Assembly: GCA_947476625.1 (NCBI GenBank)
Contig: CANJRA010000013.1
Location: forward strand, 1 to 64,000
DNA from: Fidelibacterota bacterium
GTDB lineage: Bacteria > Pseudomonadota > Alphaproteobacteria > Rhodospirillales > Rhodospirillaceae
Length of the DNA: 64,000 nt
Direction of reading: 5' to 3'
Part shown: positions 1-9,215 of the stretch, one piece after another
Numbering within the stretch: position 1 is the stretch's first letter
Layout: each line of letters begins with the position of its first letter
Translations under genes and position numbers: made by a program
Notes under the pieces: model-generated
Told to the model about the DNA's origin: nothing
Database searches by the model: none
The model's input: only the letters and a program-made list of their open reading frames with translations

Positions 1-23
1 CGGAGGCTTACGTCTCCGGGCGA

Positions 24-71
24 CCTGTGGAGATGTGGGCAAGGCAAGGGCCTTGCCCACATCTCCACAGG
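24..71. repeat. Perfect 22-bp hairpin with 4-nt loop
   Basis: Bases 24-45 and 50-71 are exact reverse complements, separated by the loop AAGG. No T-tract follows on the + strand, so this is not a textbook intrinsic terminator. It may close the transcript of a gene lying left of the window or be an extragenic palindrome. I saw no second copy here. Confidence 0.75.
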
Positions 72-469
72 CCCAGCAGCAACAGCAAGTAGGCTTCATC
101 ATGGATAGGGTTTTGGCAGCGTGATCAACAACCGGAATACACCATAACTTCGCTGCCAACCTGTCCGAAGAAGCGGGACCAGCTCAGATCTCGTTCAAGA
201 TTAAATACCGTTACTGTCCTAGAAATTAGCCGCCCCGACGCGCCTACAGAGTATCCGATTTGGCGCATCAAACCAATACTTTGCGGCACACATATATAGC
301 CCAGACTCAACCTCAGGATGGGCCAATAAACGCCTGCTGTTACAGGTGGGGTTGGCCATATACCGCGGCATCTCCCTAATAAGCCCAGGTATCGATAGGA
401 CAGCCGCTGGACGTAACAGCGGAAAAAAATCCGACGATATGCGGGGAATTCTTTTGGGGATGGGGCGCT
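72..469. other. Non-coding stretch before the glycosyltransferase
   Basis: I see no convincing gene in this 400-base stretch. Open frames on both strands translate to low-complexity, Arg-rich or unrecognisable protein. A G-rich stretch just before 470 (GGGGATGGGG) can act as the ribosome binding site of the next gene, so the region probably holds its promoter. Confidence 0.5.
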
Positions 470-2202
470 ATGGGATTTTTGAACAATTACGAACTCGACG
501 GAAGTCGAGCCGTATCGCGTGTCGCGGCAGATGCCCGCATCCCCTCCAGACCCCAAATGCCGCACCTCGGCGCCGCCCGCTCTTTCCAAGACGCACTTTT
601 CAGTTCTTTTTCTCAGTCGCCATTCCTGATGCTGCTGATTTTAGCGCTCGGCGTGATCTGCATTCGACTGCCATTCTTCGACTACAGCGTCCTCAGCGCC
701 GACGAATCCGTCTATCTGATGATCGGCGCCGGCATGCGCAACGGCCTCACCCCCTACGTCGACATCGTCGACCGCAAGCCCATCGGCATCTTTTTGATTT
801 TCGGCGCCAGCGATTTTTTGTTCAAAGATCCCATCATCGGCGTATTCATTATCGGCGTCCTGAGCACACTGATGGCCAGTTGGCTGCTGGCACGCATTGG
901 TATAACCGCTTCCTGAGACTTGGCCCCGTCCCCGCCGTCCTCTGCGGGCTGTTCTATTCAACCTACTCGTTGCTGTTCTACGGCGATTCCGGCCAAACGC
1001 CGGTGTTCTACATGCCCTTCGTCATCGCAGGCGCCGGACTTGTGTTCAGCGAGCTGCGCCGCATGGGTCTGGGAAAAGCACCAAGCGTATGGCGCCTGGG
1101 TCTTGCGGGCCTCGCCCTCGGCATATCCCTGCAAATCAAATACAGCACATTTTTTGAATGTCTTCTTTTCGGCGGCCTCGTGCTGTACGCGCTCTGGCAG
1201 CACCGCGATCGGCTGGGTGCGCCCGGCATTGCCGCCACACTGAAGGGTGTCGCAGCCATGGTGGTCGGCGGATTGCTTCCGACGGGTGTGGCTTGGGCTG
1301 TGTATGCCGCCCTTGGATATAACGACGCCTTCGTTTTCTATAACTTCACCGTCAACCTCACGCGCCAGGCAACCGATTTCCCCGCCAGCCTCATCTTGTT
1401 CCGCGCCGTGCTGTTTATTATGGCGCTGCTGCCTCTGACGATCCTCGGCGGCAAATATATCTTGTCCCGCGTTCAAACGAGCAGCCAGCGCACGCGCCTC
1501 GCCCGCCAGCGTTGGGTTCACAGCACGATTTTGCTATGGTTTCTAGCCGCACTGATCGGGGCCCTCGCCCAGCAACAGCCTTATGCCACCTACTTCTTTG
1601 ATACCCTCGCACCGCTCGCTCTGCTGGCCGCCGCCGCCTTGCAATCACGTGGCGCTACGCCGCAATCCGCCAAGACCGTCTTTCGCGCGGCCGGGGTTGT
1701 GCTGTCGTTCGGCGTCATCGGCTATGTCGGTCTGCATTTGCAGAAAATCGCCGACAATGGTTTGCCCTATTTGCCCGCGACCATCGCCGCCGACATCAAG
1801 AGCGAAGGCGCCACATCGATGTACGTCTTTAACTACTACGGCATCATGTATCCGCTGACCGGCATGGCCTTGCCGACACGCTATCCGCTGCCGGACCATC
1901 TTTTGAGAAATCTCGAAGCCGCTTCGTTCCAGTTCGACCCGCTGGTCGAGCTTCAACGTATCCTCGACAACAATCCGTCCGTCATCGTCGTGAAGACGCC
2001 TTTTGCCGCGCGTATCCCATCCGACCGCCGCGCCATGCTGCAAAGCAAATTGGGGCGGGACTATTGCCTGGTGCGCAATTATCAAGCCGGCCCGGAGCGG
2101 GTCCACGTTTACGGTTACCGCCAGGCCGGCCTGCGGTCGGCGTCATCCACATGCGCCCCGCCGATACAGCTGAATGAATGGGTGAGCGCCGATAACCACT
2201 AA
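470..2202 (+). pseudogene. GT-C glycosyltransferase (ArnT/PMT-like), frameshifted
   Basis: This is a polytopic membrane glycosyltransferase of the dolichyl-phosphate-mannose/ArnT type (GT39/GT83-like), expected to move a sugar from a polyprenyl-phosphate donor in the periplasm. The N-terminal part (470-916, frame 2) has a hydrophobic helix and then the acidic motif SADESVYL in the first periplasmic loop, where this fold keeps its catalytic Asp/Glu. The reading then continues in frame 1 from about 895 (NRFLRLGPVPAVLCGLFYST) with many hydrophobic segments to the TAA at 2200-2202. Joined, the two parts give about 577 residues, normal for the family. The shift is equivalent to one missing base (or two extra) between about 880 and 910. 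No homopolymer explains it, so it is either a true mutation or an assembly error. An intrinsic terminator follows. Confidence 0.75.
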
Positions 2203-2260
2203 GTCGGCCACCCACACGCCTATGGCCGCGAGGGGCACCCCACTAAGCCCACGGCCAAAA

Positions 2261-2298
2261 GAAAACGCCGGCTTCCTGATCCCGAAGCCGGCGTTTTC
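2261..2298 (+). terminator. Intrinsic terminator, likely bidirectional
   Basis: A 15-bp perfect stem (2261-2275 with 2284-2298) with an 8-nt loop is followed by AATTTTTCTCTT. On the opposite strand the stem is followed by TTTT. It lies between the + glycosyltransferase and the - strand small gene ending at 2341, so it can serve both. Confidence 0.85.
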
Positions 2299-2340
2299 AA
2301 TTTTTCTCTTAGTCTCGCTTAAGCCTTAGAGCCTTTAGGC

Positions 2341-2451
2341 CTAGTCTCTTTTTTCCGAGCGAGCCCGGCGGCGCTTTTCTTTCGCACCGCGTTTTGCCTT
2401 GCGCTTATTGGCGCGGATCTTGGTGCTCGACTTCTTGGTTTTCGTAGCCAT
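2341..2451 (-). CDS. Tiny highly basic protein (36 aa)
   Basis: A 36-residue ORF starts with ATG and is preceded by a strong Shine-Dalgarno (GGAGG, five bases upstream). The product is almost entirely Lys, Arg, Ala and Ser: it begins MATKTKKSSTKIRANKRKAK and ends RRRARSEKRD. The charge suggests nucleic-acid or ribosome binding, but I recognise no family. It has its own upstream region and a bidirectional terminator downstream. Genes of this size are easily missed by automatic annotation. The good ribosome binding site and clean boundaries favour a real gene. Confidence 0.6.
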   Translation of the reverse strand: MATKTKKSSTKIRANKRKAKRGAKEKRRRARSEKRD

Positions 2452-2659
2452 CACGGCCTCCTGAAACTATGTAGACGGCGCCCCTATATCACATTTGAAT
2501 TTTTTGGCGCGCCTCTTTCTCATATGATTTCGCGCAATGGTGCATACTTATTGGTATTGGCGCATCGAGCGCTGAAATTATCCTTTTAAGACAATCAGTT
2601 AGCTAAAGCGCTGATTTTTACGAAAGCTGCGGCGGCTTTTGGCAAAGGCTAATTAATGC

Positions 2660-3325
2660 CTAGGGCCTGCGAAAGCTCGCCATGCGGGCGAACACCCGCC
2701 GCGGATCGGGAAGGCTCTTGAGCCGTTCGGCAAGACGCGCCTTCACCTTTGGAAACTCCATGACATCGGCGATACGGCGATCGAGAAACGCCCACGTCGC
2801 CGCGCAATCCTCGGACTTATCGTACAGCCAGAATAACACTGTGCTTCCGTACACGGCCGCGAGCAAACCGCGCTTGGTGTAAAAATTAAAGTCGGTGGAT
2901 GTGTCGCCTGCGGCTTTCCAGATAATGTCTACCGTGCGGTACCAATCACGCAGCACCCCGCCTGCGAAAGGCGGCAGTGGCGTCAACGCCAAGGCCCGGC
3001 GCACAGCCTCGCGGTAGGGCGTCCAACGCTCAAGCTTAGCTCTCACGCCAAACGTCACGCGCGCGCGAATCTTCATGGCAGCCAGCTCAGCGGCCTTCAA
3101 ATCCTCGGCCAACTGCCGATCAGCGAGATCCATGAAATGCGCCACGGCATCTTTGACGCCGCCGGGAAACAAGCGGTCGACAGCCCCGGTTTCAATCCCC
3201 GCGCTTTCCGCCGCGGCCAACAGTGTTTTGCGGCTCCAGCCATCGAAGGGCACATGCGGCAACGCCGCGCGTATCAGCGCATCACGCTGCATGGTTTTCT
3301 CCGCTCTGTGCGAGATAGGCGCCAT
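2660..3325 (-). CDS. COQ9 family protein
   Basis: This 221-residue protein belongs to the COQ9 family, lipid-binding helpers of ubiquinone biosynthesis that present quinone intermediates to hydroxylases such as COQ7. The family core lies near residues 148-190, with DTSTDFNFYTKRGLLAAVYG followed by a tryptophan-rich helix. The N-terminal third resembles a TetR-like helical bundle, as is usual for COQ9. The ATG at 3325 overlaps the stop of the upstream def gene by one base, so the two are translationally coupled. An internal Met at codon 12 (3292) is an alternative start. COQ9 beside rpsU is a known alphaproteobacterial arrangement, and rpsU lies divergently at 4170. Confidence 0.88.
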   Translation of the reverse strand: MAPISHRAEKTMQRDALIRAALPHVPFDGWSRKTLLAAAESAGIETGAVDRLFPGGVKDAVAHFMDLADRQLAEDLKAAELAAMKIRARVTFGVRAKLERWTPYREAVRRALALTPLPPFAGGVLRDWYRTVDIIWKAAGDTSTDFNFYTKRGLLAAVYGSTVLFWLYDKSEDCAATWAFLDRRIADVMEFPKVKARLAERLKSLPDPRRVFARMASFRRP

Positions 3326-3876
3326 TAGCCTTCCTCATCCAGTTCCAAATCTTCGCCTTTTGCATCCGCCTCGGCTTGGAGCACATCGGCGAACGCAAGA
3401 CTCGTCATATCTACAACCCGCTGCGGGTACAATATGCCATCCAGGTGGTCGCACTCATGCTGTACGACGCGGGCATGGAACCCATGCGCCTCGCGTTCGA
3501 TCCGCGCGCCGGTGATGTCCTGATAGGAATAACGAATGTTGGTGAAGCGCGGCACCATGCCGGTCAGGCCCGGCACCGAAAGGCAAGCCTCGTAGGCGTC
3601 GTTCTTCGCGTCGTCTAACGGCGTGATGATCGGATTGATCATGGCCGTCATGGGAATCTCCTGCCCGGCGTTACGCGCCGCAGGCACAAAGAACACCACA
3701 ATCCGCACCGGCTTTGATACTTGCGGTGCCGCGAGGCCGACGCCGCGCGCCGCATGCATGGTCTCGACCATGTCCTGCAGAAATGTCTCTAGAGCCGGAT
3801 CACTAAAGTCCGTGACCTCGGCAGCGCGGTGTTTCAGAACCTCGGCGCCCATGCGGGCAATCGGCAGCGTCGTCAT
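3325..3876 (-). CDS. def: Peptide deformylase
   Basis: The enzyme removes the formyl group from the initiator methionine of nascent proteins. The three signature motifs are present in order: GVGLAAPQ (motif I), EACLSVPG (motif II, with the metal-binding Cys and Ala in place of the usual second Gly of EGCLS) and QHECDHLDG (motif III, HExxH). I chose the ATG at 3876, giving 183 residues, because the protein then begins MTTLPIARMG as in homologues. The open frame extends upstream to 3975 but that part is Arg-rich and unlike the family. The gene overlaps the downstream COQ9-like gene by one base and is divergent from rpsU. Confidence 0.92.
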   Translation of the reverse strand: MTTLPIARMGAEVLKHRAAEVTDFSDPALETFLQDMVETMHAARGVGLAAPQVSKPVRIVVFFVPAARNAGQEIPMTAMINPIITPLDDAKNDAYEACLSVPGLTGMVPRFTNIRYSYQDITGARIEREAHGFHARVVQHECDHLDGILYPQRVVDMTSLAFADVLQAEADAKGEDLELDEEG

Positions 3877-4169
3877 CTGGCGGCAATCCTCGGCGGCAAT
3901 CCTGGGGCTACGTCCTTGAAACCTATATATAGGTCGCCGGGCGCGGCTGCGAGATGCCTTCGGCGGGACGGCCACCTGTGGCCCTGGTGCTACAGGCTTG
4001 TTAAAGAATGGGTTTTTCCGCGCAAACCCGCGGAAAATGGCCGAAAAGCCTGCTTCCCAAGCCCTATAACCCGTGATATATCCCGCCCCCTCAATCAGGC
4101 GCTGCCCCTGGTCCTTGGGGTTGAGCGTCTTTTTAATTGAAATGCTTATAGGTCACGAGGAAGCCACCC
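3877..4169. promoter_or_regulatory. Divergent def/rpsU intergenic region with palindrome
   Basis: This region of about 290 bases separates def (-) from rpsU (+) and must hold both promoters. It contains a perfect 14-bp palindrome ACCTATATATAGGT at 3921-3934, about 45 bases upstream of the def start. I cannot tell a protein-binding site from an AT-rich promoter element there. Confidence 0.4.
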
Positions 4170-4376
4170 TTGGTTCAAGTCATCGTTCGCGACAACAACG
4201 TCGAACAGGCCATGAAGGCCTTGAAGAAGAAGATGCAGCGCGAAGGCATCTTCCGTGAGATGAAACTGCGCAAATCCTACGAGAAGCCCTCCGAGCGCAA
4301 GGCCCGTGAAAAGGCCGAAGCTGTTCGCCGCGCCCGTAAGATGGAACGCAAGCGCGTTGAGCGCGAAGGCTTCTAG
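4170..4376 (+). CDS. rpsU: 30S ribosomal protein S21
   Basis: S21 is a small-subunit protein near the anti-Shine-Dalgarno region of 16S rRNA and helps initiation. The 68-residue product begins [20 protein letters not shown] after the initiator and has the long basic C-terminal helix typical of S21. The start codon is TTG at 4170. No in-frame ATG fits the family N-terminus, and GAGGAAG lies about eight bases upstream. A GCAA-loop hairpin follows the stop. Confidence 0.95.
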   Translation: MVQVIVRDNNVEQAMKALKKKMQREGIFREMKLRKSYEKPSERKAREKAEAVRRARKMERKRVEREGF

Positions 4377-4424
4377 TTAAGCCTGCCGCTGGTTTCCAGA
4401 GGCTCTCAATCGACGAACGACCTG

Positions 4425-4450
4425 AACGGAGCGATGCAAATCGCTCCGTT
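4425..4450 (+). terminator. Hairpin after rpsU
   Basis: An 11-bp perfect stem (4425-4435 with 4440-4450) is closed by a GCAA tetraloop of the stable GNRA type, 48 bases after the rpsU stop. There is no U-tract, so it may act as an mRNA-stabilising 3' end or a weak terminator. Confidence 0.55.
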
Positions 4451-4546
4451 ATGCTGTCTGGCCCACGGCCCTTTCTCCTCATTAACGAGGTAGAAACTTC
4501 GTCCGTTTACCCTTTGAAGATTCGCGCCCGGAAAAGGGAAAGACCT

Positions 4547-5026
4547 GTGACTGCTCTGTTGATACGGCCCGCCACCGCTGACGACTCCACGCCCATCGCC
4601 GCACTCGTGCGCGAAGCGTGGCTGGCAGCAAATCAAAACATTCTGCCCGGCGATACCGTCACGCGCCTCCAGCGCTCGTCCAAGCACCTAGCGGGCTTCG
4701 TCGCCGGTGAATGGACCAGCATCCGCGTTGCCGAATATGAAAATCATATTGTTGGCGCGGTTGGGGTCAATCCAGCCGGGGTGATTTGGATGCTCTATGT
4801 GCTGCCCAGCTATCAAGGCTGCGGCGTAGGCTCGGCGCTTTACGACGCCGCTATTGGCACAATGCGCGAAGCCGGCAGCCGCAAGGCGCTTCTTGAAGTG
4901 CTCGCGGCCAATGAGAATGCCGTTGCCTTCTATCGTTCGCGTGGCTGGGTGGCCGAAGGTCGCCGCACCGAACACATTCCCGGCTTCCGCTTCACGACTG
5001 TCCGCATGGGCCTCGCGCTCGCCTAA
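4547..5026 (+). CDS. GNAT family N-acetyltransferase
   Basis: This is a GCN5-related acetyltransferase; the substrate is unknown. The acetyl-CoA binding segment is visible as a strand (IWMLYVLPSYQGCGVGSALY, the Q/RxxGxG/A loop), followed by the ANENAVAFYRSRGWVAEG element typical of the C-terminal half. I chose the GTG at 4547, giving 159 residues, because AGGGAAAG precedes it at good spacing and homologues start a few residues before the IRPAT strand. The open frame reaches back to 4451, but that start lies in the hairpin after rpsU. Confidence 0.85.
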   Translation: MTALLIRPATADDSTPIAALVREAWLAANQNILPGDTVTRLQRSSKHLAGFVAGEWTSIRVAEYENHIVGAVGVNPAGVIWMLYVLPSYQGCGVGSALYDAAIGTMREAGSRKALLEVLAANENAVAFYRSRGWVAEGRRTEHIPGFRFTTVRMGLALA

Positions 5027-5027
5027 T

Positions 5028-5840
5028 TCATTCTGGGGCCGGCGTGGGCTTGTCCGGCTGCGGCATTTTAATCATGTCTGCAAGTTCGCGCATGCTTTGA
5101 TCGTTGACCATCAACAGACCTCGCTGCGGACGATCCAGGTCTATAATGAACAACGCCACCGCACAGACCAGCACCACCAGTATCAACGTCGGCATGCGGC
5201 TGCGTGCGTGGCTATAACCTGCAGCAATGCCTGACAAGGCGAACGCCAGAATCGCGACGCTGATCAAAAGCAGGAAAATAGCGTCGGGAAGGTGATAACT
5301 TGACGCGGCTTTGCGCGCGCCGTGCAAATCAATCACCGTATTGACCGCGTCCGCAAAAAGCCCCGCGCCCACGTCGAGCCGATTGCTCGTCAGGGCCTCG
5401 GCGGCAATGCGCCACATTTGTTGGCGCATCTCTTCCGAAGCCTTCAAAGCCGCGGCTTGAGCTTCTGTTTCGATACCGGCTTCGAACAAACACACGCGCA
5501 TATCCACGTACCGTGCGAACAGGGCTTGGCTTTGGGCCGCCAGCGGTTCAGGCAGCAGATTGCCGCGCAGCGCAGCCGTACCGATGGCATTCGCTTCATT
5601 GACGATCATCTCCCGCCGGGTCTCAAAGCGGTTTCCGGCGAGCGAGAACGTGAATCCGAGCAGCAGCGCCAGAACGCCCAGCGCCGAAACTTCGTGCGCC
5701 TGGAAGGATTTCGTTCCGTCGCTGGAGTGGCGGTCCGATCTCTTGCGACCGTGTCGGTATCCGATCTCGGTGGCAAATACCAAGACAACCGCCAGAACCG
5801 TTACAAGCGTCCATTCGCTGATGGCAAAAAGATCGAACAA
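5028..5840 (-). CDS. Bestrophin-like (DUF4239-type) membrane protein
   Basis: This 270-residue protein has two hydrophobic segments near the N-terminus, a long soluble helical middle and two more hydrophobic segments near residues 185-230. The stretch LLGFTFSLAGNRFETRREMI followed by VNEANAIGTAALR matches the DUF4239/bestrophin-like family, whose members are thought to be channel-like; this one is not characterised. The start appears to be TTG at 5840. It converges with the GNAT gene, whose stop is one base away. It ends the minus-strand run led by kup but has no clear functional link to it. Confidence 0.7.
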   Translation of the reverse strand: MFDLFAISEWTLVTVLAVVLVFATEIGYRHGRKRSDRHSSDGTKSFQAHEVSALGVLALLLGFTFSLAGNRFETRREMIVNEANAIGTAALRGNLLPEPLAAQSQALFARYVDMRVCLFEAGIETEAQAAALKASEEMRQQMWRIAAEALTSNRLDVGAGLFADAVNTVIDLHGARKAASSYHLPDAIFLLLISVAILAFALSGIAAGYSHARSRMPTLILVVLVCAVALFIIDLDRPQRGLLMVNDQSMRELADMIKMPQPDKPTPAPE

Positions 5841-5923
5841 GGCTCACCCCCCCTACTACGCGCGCCATACGCCTGCATAATAAGGTAAGGCGCGCGCCGG
5901 TGAAAAGGGCGGCGCGAGCGAGC

Positions 5924-7825
5924 CTAAATCTCTATCTGCGTTCCCATCTCCACCACCCGGTTGGGCGGCAGCTTGAAGAAGTCCATCGCGCTCGTCGCCG
6001 AGCGCATCATCCAGGCGAAAAGATGCTCGCGCCACAGCGCCATTCCAGGCCTGCGGCTGGGCATGACGGTTTCACGCCCCAGGAAGAACGACGTTTCCAT
6101 ATCGTTGAATTCGAAATTGACGCAGGTCGCGGCTTTTAAGGCCAGCGGCACATCGGTCTCGTCCATATATCCATAGCGCAAGACGAACCGGTAAAAGCGT
6201 CGTCCCAGATGTTGCACCTCAAGGCGCTGATCGTCTGCGACATGCGGAACTTCCTCGGTCAGCACAGTCAGAAACACCACGCGCTCGTGCACGACACGGT
6301 TATGCTTAAGATTGTGCAATAGCGCGTGCGGAACGCCCTCAACGGCCCCTGAGAGGAATACCGCCGTGCCCGGCACGCGCGTGACGTTGGCGCTGAGCGA
6401 TTCCAGGAACGCATCCACCGGCATGGCCTCTTCCATACGGCGGTTGAACAGAAGTTCGCGGCCTTTTTTCCACGTCAGCAGGAACACCACGATCGCAAGA
6501 CCGACGGCGAGCGGAAACCATCCGCCGTGTGTGAGCTTGGTCAAATTGGCGGCAAAGAATGCCAAATCGACGATGCTCAGGGCGATACCAAGGCCGATAC
6601 TCAACACTTTATTCCAGCGCCACAGCAGCGCCATGACAATGGTGAGTTGGATAGACGCGATCATCATCGTCCCTGTGACCGCGATGCCGTAAGCGGCGGC
6701 AAGATTGGTGGACGACTTGAAACCCAGCACCAGCATGACGACCGATATCAGAAGCGTCCAGTTCACAAACGGAATGTAGATCTGGCCCGATTCCGATTCC
6801 GAGGTGTGAATCGTCGCTATACGCGGCAGGAAGCCGAGTTGCATGGCTTGGCGTGTAATCGAGAAAGCGCCGGTGATGACTGCTTGCGAGGCGATGACCG
6901 TCGCCAACGTCGCCAACCCAACCATCGGCAGAACCGCCCACGCCGGTACCATGAGAAAAAACGGATTGGACGCAGCTTCCGGCGTGGTGAGCAGCAGCGC
7001 GCCTTGGCCGAGGTAATTGAGCAACAGCGCGGGCAGCACGAGGAAATACCACGAGCGGCGGATGGCGCGCTTTCCGAAATGCCCCATGTCGGCGTACATC
7101 GCCTCGCCGCCGGTCAGCACCAGAACCACCGAACCCAGCGCTAGGAAAGCGTTGAGTTTGTAGTTCATAAAAAACTTCACCGCGTACATTGGGTTGATCG
7201 CATTCAGGATGCGCGGCGCTTCAGCAATATTGAGCACACCGACGATGGCCAGCGTCACGAACCAGAGAATCATGACGGGGCCGAACAAACGCCCGACCAC
7301 CGCCGAACCGCGGCTTTGAAAAAAGAACAGGATGAAAATCACGACCAGCGTGATCGGAATGATGTAGCTCTCGAGGCCCGGCAGCGCGACTTCCAGTCCC
7401 TCGACAGCGCTCAACACCGAAATCGCCGGCGTGATCATGCTGTCGCCGTAAAACAATGCGCCCGCAGAAATACCCAACAGAACAACAACCGGCGCAAGCC
7501 AGGTTTTGACGGTGCCTTGGCTGGCGAGCGCCAGCAAGGCAAGGCTGCCGCCCTGCCCTTTATTGTCGGCCTTCAACAACAGAAATGCGTATTTGCCCGA
7601 GATCACGGCCATGATCGACCAGAAGACCAGCGAGAGCACGCCGAGGATATGCGCCGGGTCAACGGGCAGCGGGTGCGTGCCGCTGAAGACTTCCTTGATC
7701 GCGTAAAGCGGGCTGGTGCCGATGTCGCCGTACACCACGCCGATCGCGCCAACGATCAGCACCGCCAAGGACGACGGGGTGCATCCTCCGTTTTGGGACG
7801 CGGATGTGGGCTTGTCTGAAATCAT
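5924..7825 (-). CDS. kup: Kup-family potassium uptake protein
   Basis: Kup is a proton-coupled potassium importer of the inner membrane. The signature GVVYGDIGTSPLYAIKEVF sits near the N-terminus in the first membrane helix, and about twelve hydrophobic helices follow. The C-terminal 170 residues are the soluble domain (for example VPGTAVFLSGAVEGVPHALL) usual for the family. The length of about 633 residues is normal. I prefer the ATG at 7825, which has AGAGG just upstream, over a TTG five codons earlier. The 150 bases upstream hold small inverted repeats that may belong to its leader. Confidence 0.95.
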   Translation of the reverse strand: MISDKPTSASQNGGCTPSSLAVLIVGAIGVVYGDIGTSPLYAIKEVFSGTHPLPVDPAHILGVLSLVFWSIMAVISGKYAFLLLKADNKGQGGSLALLALASQGTVKTWLAPVVVLLGISAGALFYGDSMITPAISVLSAVEGLEVALPGLESYIIPITLVVIFILFFFQSRGSAVVGRLFGPVMILWFVTLAIVGVLNIAEAPRILNAINPMYAVKFFMNYKLNAFLALGSVVLVLTGGEAMYADMGHFGKRAIRRSWYFLVLPALLLNYLGQGALLLTTPEAASNPFFLMVPAWAVLPMVGLATLATVIASQAVITGAFSITRQAMQLGFLPRIATIHTSESESGQIYIPFVNWTLLISVVMLVLGFKSSTNLAAAYGIAVTGTMMIASIQLTIVMALLWRWNKVLSIGLGIALSIVDLAFFAANLTKLTHGGWFPLAVGLAIVVFLLTWKKGRELLFNRRMEEAMPVDAFLESLSANVTRVPGTAVFLSGAVEGVPHALLHNLKHNRVVHERVVFLTVLTEEVPHVADDQRLEVQHLGRRFYRFVLRYGYMDETDVPLALKAATCVNFEFNDMETSFFLGRETVMPSRRPGMALWREHLFAWMMRSATSAMDFFKLPPNRVVEMGTQIEI

Positions 7826-7979
7826 TGCCTCTGTGGACAAACGTGACAGCGATGCCGGTCAGGAGCCGGGCGCCCCTTGCTTGTCAGCTAAGTGGCCCCC
7901 TTGAAGGGCGCACGGGTGTAGCACCCTGGCTGGGCCTTGCAAAGCCAGGACGTAGAGTTTTTATTGCGACGCAAAATAA
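7826..7979 (-). promoter_or_regulatory. kup upstream region
   Basis: This is the region between the nucleotidyltransferase-like gene and kup, both on the minus strand. It includes a 7-bp inverted repeat (7925-7931 with 7943-7949, 11-nt loop). It is GC-rich near kup and AT-rich at its far end (TTTTTATTGCG). It probably holds the kup promoter. I see no match to a known riboswitch. Confidence 0.35.
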
Positions 7980-8714
7980 CTAGTTAACCCAATGATAAAC
8001 AATTATTTTATTCCACTCGGCCTGCCAGCGTTCGGTTTTCTCGGCATAAATATGGGCCAGCGGCAGGGCCCGATTGGGCTTGGCGACCATATCCCAGACA
8101 TCGCCCAGCCCGTAGGGCGCGTAGACATCCAGGAACTCATCACCCGTACGCTTTATGCCGATGGCCTGCGCCATGCACGGAAACCGCAGGACGCCCTCGC
8201 CCGCCGTCGTCAGCGGCGGATAGGCAATGCCGAATTTTTCGGGATACCAGAGATGCACCCGTGCCCGATTGCGCAGTTGCACATTCACCGGCAAATCCGA
8301 GAACAGCAGCTTGGCTTCGCGGATCACCAGATCTTCGGCTTCCCAGGAGGTATCTTCGGAAAAGTAGCAAACGTCGTAGTCGACGATTCCCTGATCCGCC
8401 GACCGTCCGCTGCGCAAATTCCATACCGTCTGAAATAAGCAGCCCGACACCAGCCACCAATCGCGTAAGCCCAGCGCCGGCATGCGCTGCAGAATCTCGG
8501 CATTATTGCGATTCAGCAGGCAAAGCTCGGCCACGCGCACCGCCAAACGTTCGGCCGGCGTATCGAGCGCATCGTCGTCGACCGGCGCATCAAACAGCGC
8601 CAGCGTCGGCGACGATTTCTTGAGACGCGCCGCGCGCTTGTGCGCCGACAGCTTTGCCTTGGGAAACACCCGCAGCCGAAAATCGCGACCGTCGGCGAGA
8701 AAAACATGCGCCAT
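7980..8714 (-). CDS. Nucleotidyltransferase-like protein (DUF925 type)
   Basis: The protein matches the family of predicted nucleotidyltransferases annotated as DUF925. The core runs DWWLVSGCLFQTVWN, then GIVDYDVCYF with acidic residues placed like the metal ligands of the Pol-beta fold, then DTSWEAEDLVI. It has about 244 residues. I use the ATG at 8714 because GAGAG sits upstream; an in-frame TTG at 8726 is possible. Substrate and role are unknown for the family. It lies upstream of kup on the same strand and divergent from the VOC gene. Confidence 0.78.
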   Translation of the reverse strand: MAHVFLADGRDFRLRVFPKAKLSAHKRAARLKKSSPTLALFDAPVDDDALDTPAERLAVRVAELCLLNRNNAEILQRMPALGLRDWWLVSGCLFQTVWNLRSGRSADQGIVDYDVCYFSEDTSWEAEDLVIREAKLLFSDLPVNVQLRNRARVHLWYPEKFGIAYPPLTTAGEGVLRFPCMAQAIGIKRTGDEFLDVYAPYGLGDVWDMVAKPNRALPLAHIYAEKTERWQAEWNKIIVYHWVN

Positions 8715-8792
8715 GAGAACTCTCAATCGGCTTTCGGGTTATGATAGCACCATCGCTATCACGGTTGCTTAAAAACCTGCGCGGAGTTTCAC

Positions 8793-9215
8793 ATGCAACA
8801 GCAAATCTCGGTTATCACGCTTGGTGTATCCGATCTCGCACGCTCGCGTAAATTTTACGTCGCGGGTTTCGGCTGGGCGCCGGTCTTTGAAAACGCCGAG
8901 GTGGTTTTTTATCAAATGAACGGCCTGATGCTCGGCACTTGGCTGGAAGCGGCTTTGGCGAAGGATTCACAAAGACCCAACCAAACCAAGCCGGGCGCCT
9001 TCTCCATCGCGCACAACGTCCCCACACGCGAAGACCTGCAAAAGACCCTGAATACGTTGGCACTGTGCGGCGGGCGGATTTTGCGGATGGCCGATGATCC
9101 GCCGCATGGCGGTACACGCGGTTACGTCGCCGATCCCGATGACCATGCCTGGGAAATCGCCTGGAATCCGGCCTGGAAAATCGACGCCCAGGGTCACGTC
9201 ACCTTCGGAATATAA
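8793..9215 (+). CDS. VOC/glyoxalase superfamily protein
   Basis: This is a 140-residue vicinal-oxygen-chelate protein (glyoxalase/bleomycin-resistance/dioxygenase fold). The N-terminal strand SVITLGVSDLARSRKFYVAG and the C-terminal half with RGYVADPDDHAWEIAWNPAW are typical of the beta-alpha-beta-beta-beta repeats. The Glu in HAWEIAWN corresponds to a usual metal ligand. No substrate can be assigned. It is transcribed alone. Confidence 0.85.
   Translation: MQQQISVITLGVSDLARSRKFYVAGFGWAPVFENAEVVFYQMNGLMLGTWLEAALAKDSQRPNQTKPGAFSIAHNVPTREDLQKTLNTLALCGGRILRMADDPPHGGTRGYVADPDDHAWEIAWNPAWKIDAQGHVTFGI

Noticed and set aside
7826-7979. A ydaO-like (c-di-AMP) riboswitch upstream of kup
   Set aside because: Only a 7-bp inverted repeat is visible. 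None of the conserved sequence blocks of that riboswitch can be recognised.
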